DNA of 64,000 bases from Geothrix rubra (GTDB lineage Bacteria; Acidobacteriota; Holophagae; Holophagales; Holophagaceae): the NCBI RefSeq assembly GCF_030268065.1, contig NZ_BSDD01000004.1, forward strand, positions 310,001-374,000, given 5' to 3'. The notes beneath the pieces are model-generated. The model saw only the letters and a list, made by a program, of their open reading frames with translations. It was not told the DNA's origin and did no database searches. The stretch's first letter is position 1. Each line of letters opens with the position of its first letter. Made by a program: the position numbers and the translations under genes. Positions 57,971 to 64,000 of this stretch are shown here, in pieces.

Positions 57971-58954
57971 TCACCTCGACCCGGCCATCCCTTTGGCATG
58001 GCAGGTGAGGCATGAGGCCAGGTGGGGATCCGGGCTGCGCCAGTAGACGAAGTCCTCGCCCCCCACCTCGGCCCGTTGGGCCTCCGGCACCCGCGGCCAG
58101 TAGAAGGCGAGCTTGGGCTTCCCGTCCGCGGCGATCTCCAGGAAGTAGAGGGGCCCGACATCCTGGCTGGGCTTGCCGCCGTGGTCCTCGTACGTGCTCA
58201 TCACCGCGTAGGCGCCGGGTTCCAGGGGCTTGCCGGCCTTGTAGGCGTCGATGGCGGAGGCCGTCACCCAGATCCGGCCCCAGCGGTTGCCGTGGGCCTT
58301 GCTTCGGAAAGGGGCCGCCTGGGCCGGCTCCAGGCTGGCGTAGTCCAGGGCCCGGACGGGGACCTCGGCCTCGGCGTCCAGCCGCTTGGCCTCCACGGCC
58401 TCGGCGGCGGCCTTGTTGGTCTCCTCGTTGCCGAAGACCATCACGCCCCCCAGCTTGCCGCAGAAGCCCCAGGCGCCCACCCACATCAAGCCTGCGGCAA
58501 GGGCCGGGATGCCCACGCCCCGCTCCCAGAACCGGCGCCCCTCGTGGCGGCGGTGAGGCGCGCCACCCAGGGCAGCCTGGTTGTCCCTGTGCCAGGCCCG
58601 CCAGAGCAGCCACACAGTGAGGCTGCCCAGGAGGACCCCGCTCAGGGCTGCCAGTTCGTGGAGCTGGAGGATGCGCTGGAGCACCTGCTTGCCGCTATCC
58701 ACCACCGGGAAGTACCCGCCCCCGGGGATGAGCGCGATCTGCCGGCCCCACATCAGCCCGCTGAAGAGGGCCACCGCGCTGCCGGCCAGGGCCACCAGCC
58801 CGATGAAGAAGGCGGTCCGCGTCCACCGCTCCGGGTTCCGCGACCAGAAAGAGCCCAGCATGGCCAGGGGCAGGGTGATCACCAGGCCCAGGGGCACATG
58901 GACGAAGGCCGGGTGCTCCCGGGCGATGAGCTCGATCAGGGGCGAGGCCGTCAT
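57971..58954 (-). CDS. DUF2231 membrane domain fused to a cytochrome P460-like heme domain
   Basis: This is a 327-residue protein. The N-terminal half has four membrane helices (about 16-38, 47-67, 100-120, 146-166) with conserved His14, His19 and His99, as in DUF2231. The C-terminal half is periplasmic and has the cytochrome P460 look: an AYAVMSTYEDH segment, then FYWPRVPEAQR and the heme motif CLTCH (315-319) near the end. Cytochrome P460 proteins covalently attach heme c, with an extra Lys or Tyr crosslink. DUF2231 alone often accompanies cytochromes. It is the last gene of the redox operon, 12 bp after the barrel gene. Confidence 0.75.
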   Translation of the reverse strand: MTASPLIELIAREHPAFVHVPLGLVITLPLAMLGSFWSRNPERWTRTAFFIGLVALAGSAVALFSGLMWGRQIALIPGGGYFPVVDSGKQVLQRILQLHELAALSGVLLGSLTVWLLWRAWHRDNQAALGGAPHRRHEGRRFWERGVGIPALAAGLMWVGAWGFCGKLGGVMVFGNEETNKAAAEAVEAKRLDAEAEVPVRALDYASLEPAQAAPFRSKAHGNRWGRIWVTASAIDAYKAGKPLEPGAYAVMSTYEDHGGKPSQDVGPLYFLEIAADGKPKLAFYWPRVPEAQRAEVGGEDFVYWRSPDPHLASCLTCHAKGMAGSR

Positions 58955-58966
58955 GGATCTCCCGAC

Positions 58967-59836
58967 TCAGAACACGCGGATGACGTTGAAGCCGATGGAC
59001 CACTGGCTGGTGGGCCGGGGGCCGCCGCCGTAGTCCCCGCTGAGCACCTGGTTGCCGGTGGTGCCGGTGGTGTTGGTGCCCATGAGGGTGAACTTGTGCT
59101 TGAAGGTCCGGTACGACACGCCGGCGGCGAACCCGTTCTGGTAGGTGGTGCCGTCCGTGAGCCCGCCAGGCGCCGCGTTCTTGAACTTGGAGGGACGCGG
59201 GTAGTACTCGGCCACCACGCTGAACTTCTCCGTGATCTCGCCCCGGAGGCCCACTCCCACGTTGAAGACGCCGGACTTGTTCGGCGTGGTGTTGGGCGTG
59301 GCCCCGGGCGGCACGGGCAGGATCGTGTCCGTGGTGGTGGTCCGCGTGATGTAGGTGGGCACCAGCGAGAGGACGACGCTGTCCCCGAGGAAGAACTCCG
59401 TGGGCAGCTGGAAGGTGCCGCCCGTGAGGCCCACGCGGCCGAAGGGCGTGGTCGTCTGCGGCACCACCTCATCGAAGCGCTCGGCCCGGAAGGCCATGCG
59501 GACCAGGTCCCGGTCGAGGATCTGCTGCTGGAAGCCGAAGGTGAAGGTCTTGTTGTCGGCCGTGCGGTAGATGAGGATGTTCAGCCCCTTGATGGGCTTG
59601 ATCCCGAAGGCGAAGCCGAGGCCCGGGTAGGTGTAGCCGTCCAGGCCGTACACGTCCTTCCCGTGGTCCTTCACGGGCGTCACGAACCGGTGGGTGAAGG
59701 CGAGGCCGATGTCCCAGTACTGCATCCGCCCGGCCGTCGGGAGGTTGATGGCCAGGGGGAAGTCCGAGGATTCGGCCCGGAGCGCCCCCCCGGCCAGGAG
59801 GGCGCATGCGAGCAGGGGGGCGGTCTTCTTCGACAT
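58967..59836 (-). CDS. Outer-membrane beta-barrel protein of the redox operon
   Basis: This is a 289-residue protein with a signal peptide (about 1-20, ending LRA). The rest alternates short aromatic and hydrophobic strands (MQYWDIGLAFTHRF, KFTLMGTN, SQWSIGFNVIRVF), and it ends in Phe as barrel proteins do. It resembles a DUF5777-type or Geobacter-like barrel of about 12 strands. With the multiheme protein in the same operon it could be the porin of an electron conduit, but the strand number is estimated by eye. 12 bp separate it from each neighbouring gene. Confidence 0.7.
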   Translation of the reverse strand: MSKKTAPLLACALLAGGALRAESSDFPLAINLPTAGRMQYWDIGLAFTHRFVTPVKDHGKDVYGLDGYTYPGLGFAFGIKPIKGLNILIYRTADNKTFTFGFQQQILDRDLVRMAFRAERFDEVVPQTTTPFGRVGLTGGTFQLPTEFFLGDSVVLSLVPTYITRTTTTDTILPVPPGATPNTTPNKSGVFNVGVGLRGEITEKFSVVAEYYPRPSKFKNAAPGGLTDGTTYQNGFAAGVSYRTFKHKFTLMGTNTTGTTGNQVLSGDYGGGPRPTSQWSIGFNVIRVF

Positions 59837-59848
59837 GGGGGCTCCGGG

Positions 59849-60229
59849 TCAGTGCCTGGCGGCGAATTTGCGCAGGATCTCGGTGACGAACCGCTGGGCA
59901 TCCGCCTCGGTCATCTTGTCCTTGAAGGCCGGCATCTTGTCCTTGCCCTGCAGGGTGATCTTCACCCAGTCGGCATCCTTCTTCCGGTTGGCCTTGCGGC
60001 TGTCGGTGAAGTCGAAGCCCGCATCGGGCAGGGGCGTGCCGTTGTTGTCCCGGCCGTTGCCGTTCACGCCGTGGCAGCGGGCGCAGGCATTGGTCCAGTA
60101 CTTCTGGATGTCACCGTCGAACTTGGGAAGGTCCTTGGCGGGATCGCCGGCGACGAGGGAGGAACCCGCCAGCAGCAGCGCCGGGAGGAGAAGGCTGAGC
60201 CTCCGGGGGAGAAGGGTGAGGTTGGCCAT
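59849..60229 (-). CDS. Small monoheme cytochrome c
   Basis: This is a 126-residue exported cytochrome with a signal peptide (about 1-28, ending SLVAG) and one heme motif, CARCH at 49-53. A Met for the sixth heme position lies at 99 in DKMPAFKDKMT. The C-terminal helix AQRFVTEILRKFA closes the class I cytochrome fold. It could shuttle electrons across the periplasm between an inner-membrane donor and the outer-membrane multiheme lipoprotein encoded upstream. Confidence 0.93.
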   Translation of the reverse strand: MANLTLLPRRLSLLLPALLLAGSSLVAGDPAKDLPKFDGDIQKYWTNACARCHGVNGNGRDNNGTPLPDAGFDFTDSRKANRKKDADWVKITLQGKDKMPAFKDKMTEADAQRFVTEILRKFAARH

Positions 60230-60316
60230 GGTGGCTCCTTTGGAGGGGGGGTGGGATCCCCAAGGTGGCGGTGGGTCGCCGCGCCGCCCGGCGCGGGGTC
60301 GGAAGGAATGGGCTTG

Positions 60317-62233
60317 TCAGTTCCAGGTGTTCCCGGAGGTCGAGTGGTCCTGGCCGTGGCAGGTGAGGGCGCAGCCGCCCTTCCCCTGGGTGCTGGCCGT
60401 GACGGTGTAGGTCCGCGCCCCGGTGACCACCGCCGGGTCGAAGGCGATGGTGTCGCTGGGGAACTGGTCCGCCGGCGTGCCCGTCACCGCCCCGCTGACG
60501 GCCTGGGTGTCGAGGTACTTGAAGTGGTTCCTGGCCCCGGCGGTGGTGAGCGCCATGTTGTGGCAGGTGGAGCAGGCGGTGTTGTGCTCGCCGGGATTCG
60601 AGTGGCGGCCGGTGGCATCGTTGTACTGGGGGCTGGTGGTGGAACCGGTGCGCACCTGGTGGCAGGAGGTGCAGGTGGCCGCGTTGGTCCCGCTGAGGGT
60701 GCCGGTCTGCCAGTTGGGCGTCGTCTTCCCGCCGTGGCAGCTGACGTTCGAGCAGGTGAGCGTCCCGGCGGCGAAGGCGGCGGCCCCGGACTGGGCATTG
60801 AAGGTGGTGCCGAAGGCCACGGGTGCCGGGGCCGTGGGTTGGCTGACCCGGGCATTGGCGGCGTTGTAGTGGGTGAGGCTGCCCGATCCGATGCCGTTGT
60901 GGCAGGTGTTGCAGCTGAGCTGGGTCAGGAGCCCCATGTGCTTGGCGTGGGCCCCGGCGAGGCTCGGGAATGCGGTGCCCGTGGGCCCCGCGGGGAGGCC
61001 GGAGGGTCCCGAATGGCAGGACAGGCAGGTGCCCGGGCCACTGCCGGCCGCCAGGGGCGAGGCCGCCTGGTGGCAGACACTGCAGGCCGGCGCGGCGGAA
61101 ATGGGCGAGGTGCCGGACACGGCATGGCAGGCGGCGCAGTTCCCGTCGAACTGGGCCTGGGTCACGGTGGTGTGGTCCACGCCGATGAAGGGGATCGGAT
61201 GGGGGGCGGCGCCGGGACCATTCGCATGGCAGCCCACGGCTGCGTGCTCGGAATTGGCATAGGAAGCCGAGAAGCAGCTGGGGGCGGCGGGCAGCGGGGC
61301 CGTGCGGCCCTTCACGAGGCCGTCGTGGCAGTCGTTGCAGGCCGTGAAGTTCCCGGCGTTGCGGTGAGACTGGACGTAGCCGGGGAAGGTGGCGACAGGC
61401 GCCTGGTACCAGGTGGTGGAGTGGGCCCCCGCCGCGGTGTGGCAGGACGAGCAGGCGGTGCTGGCGCTCCCTCCGTCGAACTTGGGCGTGCCGGGGGTGC
61501 CGTGGCAGCCCTGGCAGTAGTTCAGGTCCTGCTTGGCCTGGAGGCCGTGGAAGGCGTTGCTGGTGGGATCGGTCCAGATGGGGCCCAGGGCGTGCGGGGC
61601 GCCCACATTGCCGTGGCACATGGTGTTGTTGAAGCAGCCGGGCGTGGTCCCCGCCGGCGCCGGGTTGGCCGGGTGCCCGATGGGGTTCACCGGAGAGCCC
61701 GGGTAGTGGCACTGGGCGCAGACGGCGGCGTTCGAGGGGTCGGTGGTGGTGTGGGTATGGAGGGACCCCGCCGAGGCCCGCCAGGGCTTGGCCGGATGGG
61801 GCGCGGGCACGCCGTGGCAGCTGGCGCAGCTCTGGGCGGAGGCCCCGCCGGAGAAGTCCTTCGCGTGGCAGATCTGGCAGGCGGCGAAGCTGCCCCCCGG
61901 CGTACCCACGCCCCACTTCGCCCGGGCGCCGTGCAGGTCGGCGTTGGCCCAGCCGGGGGTGCTTCCGTGGTGGCACGCGGAAGTCAGGCAATTGGGGATG
62001 CCGCTGCCGGCCTTGAGGAGGCTGATCTCGTGGCATGTCCTGCAGGTGGCCGTGGAGGACGCCGCGGCCGCCTGGTGGTCGTTGATCCAGTTGGCCGGGT
62101 GGTAGTGCCCGTAGTACTCGGCCACGGTCCCGTTGGCCCCGTGCCCGCAGCCGCTCAGGGACAGGATTCCCAGAAGGACGGCGCCGCAGAGTCCGCCGAG
62201 GAGGCCCCTGGTCCAAGTCTGCGTGTGGCTCAT
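60317..62233 (-). CDS. Multiheme c-type cytochrome lipoprotein (CxxxxCH/CxxCH family), up to 18 heme motifs
   Basis: The 638-residue protein has a lipoprotein signal with lipobox LSGC (cysteine at 29). Thirteen canonical CxxCH motifs start at C64, C119, C136, C172, C240, C261, C299, C366, C384, C403, C441, C521 and C554. There are also two CX4CH (C82, C494), one CX5CH (C200), one CX14CH (C320) and one CX3CH (C621). The alternation of CX4CH and CX2CH is that of the Geobacter-type family of outer-membrane electron-transfer proteins. The non-canonical motifs may or may not carry heme. It is the first gene of a four-gene operon. Confidence 0.9.
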   Translation of the reverse strand: MSHTQTWTRGLLGGLCGAVLLGILSLSGCGHGANGTVAEYYGHYHPANWINDHQAAAASSTATCRTCHEISLLKAGSGIPNCLTSACHHGSTPGWANADLHGARAKWGVGTPGGSFAACQICHAKDFSGGASAQSCASCHGVPAPHPAKPWRASAGSLHTHTTTDPSNAAVCAQCHYPGSPVNPIGHPANPAPAGTTPGCFNNTMCHGNVGAPHALGPIWTDPTSNAFHGLQAKQDLNYCQGCHGTPGTPKFDGGSASTACSSCHTAAGAHSTTWYQAPVATFPGYVQSHRNAGNFTACNDCHDGLVKGRTAPLPAAPSCFSASYANSEHAAVGCHANGPGAAPHPIPFIGVDHTTVTQAQFDGNCAACHAVSGTSPISAAPACSVCHQAASPLAAGSGPGTCLSCHSGPSGLPAGPTGTAFPSLAGAHAKHMGLLTQLSCNTCHNGIGSGSLTHYNAANARVSQPTAPAPVAFGTTFNAQSGAAAFAAGTLTCSNVSCHGGKTTPNWQTGTLSGTNAATCTSCHQVRTGSTTSPQYNDATGRHSNPGEHNTACSTCHNMALTTAGARNHFKYLDTQAVSGAVTGTPADQFPSDTIAFDPAVVTGARTYTVTASTQGKGGCALTCHGQDHSTSGNTWN

Positions 62234-62614
62234 GCGTCACCCTGATGAAAGACAAGGAAAAAACAGTAATCCAGCGCCCTTAAGGCGACCAATATCCGAC
62301 CTATATGTAATAAATGCGTAAGGCTATGTGGTTCATCTTAACCACCGTCCCGCTCCAGACAAGGGCCCAGAACCGAACGTTCCGGTAACTTTTTTTAAGA
62401 AATTGAGACGCTAATTCCATAAAACCCACGAAAACCCCGAAACGCAGCCGAACCCCGGATCGAGGCTTTCCCCAAGCATTCAGTGGCTGTCCGAACACGA
62501 TCGTCTAAGAAGCGCCGGTTGACCATATCCGGAACAGCGCCAACCGATTAATCCCTTCGATCTAGCCGCTCCTCCGTTGATCCCGATCCGGCGATGGCCT
62601 ACGCTTCCCCATTC
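62234..62614. other. A+T-richer region between the redox operon and the propeller sensor
   Basis: No gene is seen in this 381-bp gap, and its base composition is clearly lower in GC than the genes. It carries a likely promoter for the redox operon and an A-rich/T-rich run near 62392-62402. It could hold sites for the sensor proteins on both sides. Confidence 0.6.
62335..62362 (-). promoter_or_regulatory. Candidate promoter of the multiheme operon
   Basis: On the minus strand TTGTCT (62362-62357) and TAAGAT (62340-62335) are 16 bp apart, four of six matches each. It would give a leader of about 100 nt before the lipoprotein ATG. Confidence 0.35.
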
Positions 62615-64000
62615 ATGGAAATGCCGGCGAACGGAGTCCGGGCCCCCTGGGCCCGCAGGGGTGGGAAGGGGTGGCTCCTCCTCCTGGCCCTCGGCCTCGC
62701 CGGATGGCCGGCCCGGGCCCTCGACCCCGCCCGCGCCCTGCCGGCCTGCGCCCACCGCTTCTGGAACACGGAGAACGGGCTGCTGCAGGACACGGCGACA
62801 GCCCTGCTGGAATCCCGGGACGGGTTCCTCTGGATCGGCGCGGAGGAAGGGCTGGTGCGCTTCGACGGCGCCCGCTTCGTGCCGTTCTCCCGGGTCAACG
62901 CGCCCACCTTCACCAACACAGGGGTGCGTTGCCTGGCGGACACCACGGACGGGGCCCTCTGGATCGGCACCTCCCAGCCCGGCCTCTATCGGCTGCGGGG
63001 GGGGGCCTTCACGCGCCTCGGCTCCGAGCAGGGGCTCCCCGATATCCCCATCCGCCGCCTCTTCCGCGATCGGCAGGGCACCCTGTGGGCCGCCCCCGAG
63101 GAGGGGCCGCTCCTCCGCCTGGAGGGGGCGCGGTTCCAGGCGGTGCCCTGCGATGCGGCCCACCTCCGGATCCGGGCGCTGGCGCAGGGGCCGGATGGCA
63201 CCCTCTGGGCGGGCGGGGCCGACTCGGGGCTCTGGCGCCTCCACGACGGCCGACTGGTCCTCAGCGCGCTCACCCCGGGGGAGATCAGCGCCCTCGATGT
63301 GACGCCGGATGGCCAGGTCTGGGTGGGCACCCGGACCGGAGGCCTCCTCGCCTACCACCAGGGCCGCCTGGAGACCCCGGCCTGGGCCCGGGCCCTGCCT
63401 GCCTCCGCCATCCTCACCCTCCTGGCGGACCGCGAGGGCAGCCTCTGGATCGGCACGGACCGGGCGGGCCTCTTCCGGCACACGCCGGACGGGCGGCTGG
63501 AACGGCCGCCCTGGGGGGCCACAGGCCCCTGGGGCGTCCTCTCCCTCCTGGAAGACAGCTCGGGCGCGCTGTGGGTCGGCACGGAGAACCGGGGCCTCCA
63601 CCTGATCTCCGAGGTGCCCTTCCAGCCCGTCCCCGGACCGGGGAATGATCCCCAGGCCCCTGTCCGCATGGTGTGCGAGGATGCCGGCGGCACCGTCTGG
63701 TGCCTGCTGGGCGACCACCGCCTCGCCGTCCTCCAGGGGGGACAGGTGACCCGCTTTCCCACGGGCGCCCTCCTGGAGCGCAGCGGGGCGTCCGCCCTCT
63801 GGCCCCGCCGGGCCGGGGGACTCTGGGTGGGGACCCCCGACGGCGACATCCTCCTCTTCGAAAGGGGCGGCGCCCGCCGGCTGGCCCCCTCCCTGGGGGA
63901 TGCCGTCCTCGCCCTCTACGAGGACCCCGGCGGGTCCCTCTGGGTCAGCACGGTCCGTCAGGGTCTCCGCCGCCTGGCACCCGGCGGGGGGGACGAACTC
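62615..64000 (+). CDS. Two-component-regulator propeller protein (Reg_prop sensor), 3' end outside window
   Basis: The frame is open from at least 62594 to the window end, giving 462 residues from ATG 62615. A membrane helix or signal lies at about 18-36 (KGWLLLLALGLAGWPARALD). The rest is a chain of WIG, WVG and WxS repeats such as GFLWIGAEEGLVRFDG, GALWIGTSQPGLYRL and GSLWIGTDRAGLF, spaced 35-45 residues apart. This is the two seven-bladed propeller sensor of hybrid two-component regulators or diguanylate cyclases, and the output domain is beyond the window. In-frame ATGs at 62594 and 62621 are alternatives. It is divergent from the redox operon. Confidence 0.88.
   Translation, partial: MEMPANGVRAPWARRGGKGWLLLLALGLAGWPARALDPARALPACAHRFWNTENGLLQDTATALLESRDGFLWIGAEEGLVRFDGARFVPFSRVNAPTFTNTGVRCLADTTDGALWIGTSQPGLYRLRGGAFTRLGSEQGLPDIPIRRLFRDRQGTLWAAPEEGPLLRLEGARFQAVPCDAAHLRIRALAQGPDGTLWAGGADSGLWRLHDGRLVLSALTPGEISALDVTPDGQVWVGTRTGGLLAYHQGRLETPAWARALPASAILTLLADREGSLWIGTDRAGLFRHTPDGRLERPPWGATGPWGVLSLLEDSSGALWVGTENRGLHLISEVPFQPVPGPGNDPQAPVRMVCEDAGGTVWCLLGDHRLAVLQGGQVTRFPTGALLERSGASALWPRRAGGLWVGTPDGDILLFERGGARRLAPSLGDAVLALYEDPGGSLWVSTVRQGLRRLAPGGGDEL

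Noticed and set aside
58022-62245. A 1407-codon plus-strand open frame over the cytochrome operon
   Set aside because: It is a low-complexity Gly/Val/Ala frame antisense to four genes with clear family motifs.
62234-62614. GEMM (c-di-GMP or cGAMP) riboswitch upstream of the multiheme operon
   Set aside because: Such switches control cytochrome genes in Geobacter, but I could not find the GGGACGCAAAGC core or a matching fold here.

Overview
The window is GC-rich, densely coded DNA from a Gram-negative bacterium. LPS and lipid A genes (a heptose-phosphate adenylyltransferase, an LpxL-type acyltransferase), outer-membrane beta-barrels and a giant multiheme lipoprotein of the CxxxxCH/CxxCH type sit beside acetate-uptake genes and a class III glutamine synthetase. 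This combination fits an iron- or electrode-respiring member of the Acidobacteriota, class Holophagae (Geothrix-like). The taxonomic assignment is inference. I saw no tRNA, rRNA, CRISPR array, insertion sequence or phage gene.

Layout. 1-5.3 kb: end of a HAD phosphatase, moaC, a LysM/M23 peptidase with a possible riboswitch leader, an unknown lipoprotein and a purine nucleoside phosphorylase. 5.3-12.5 kb: an acetate module (acsA; divergent DUF485-actP; a DEDDh exonuclease with a cNMP/CBS/DUF294 sensor). 12.6-30.8 kb: the complete S10-spc-alpha ribosomal clusters, all on the minus strand from rpsJ to rplQ and including secY, adk, infA and rpoA, preceded by the str cluster (rpsL, rpsG, fusA). 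No tuf gene lies between fusA and rpsJ. 30.9-41.3 kb: heptose adenylyltransferase, beta-barrel, glnN, nadA, a histidine kinase whose 3' end is duplicated, a TsdA-like diheme cytochrome, an OmpR-type regulator, class II DAHP synthase and an unknown protein. 41.3-50.8 kb: thioesterase, DCC protein, CPBP protease, Ser/Thr kinase divergent from EF-P, rsgA, lipid A acyltransferase, an S33 hydrolase, a papain-like hydrolase and a short NuoG-type iron-sulfur protein. 50.8-57.9 kb: small unknown gene, purH, alaS and a hybrid histidine kinase. 58-62.2 kb: a minus-strand redox operon (18-motif multiheme lipoprotein, monoheme cytochrome c, beta-barrel, DUF2231-P460 membrane protein). 62.6-64 kb: a divergent propeller-type sensor that runs off the window.

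The best candidate for an undescribed system is the 58-62.2 kb redox operon. It encodes parts for the inner membrane, the periplasm, the outer membrane and a lipid-anchored multiheme protein, which together could form an electron conduit across the envelope. Regulators flank it on both sides. Other points of note are two copies of a palindromic element just 3' of fusA and purH, a perfect 72-bp duplication of a kinase gene tail, an RsgA without its zinc site, an ActP with a ~98-residue helical insert, and a 7-bp inverted repeat that may serve as overlapping divergent promoters for a Ser/Thr kinase and EF-P.
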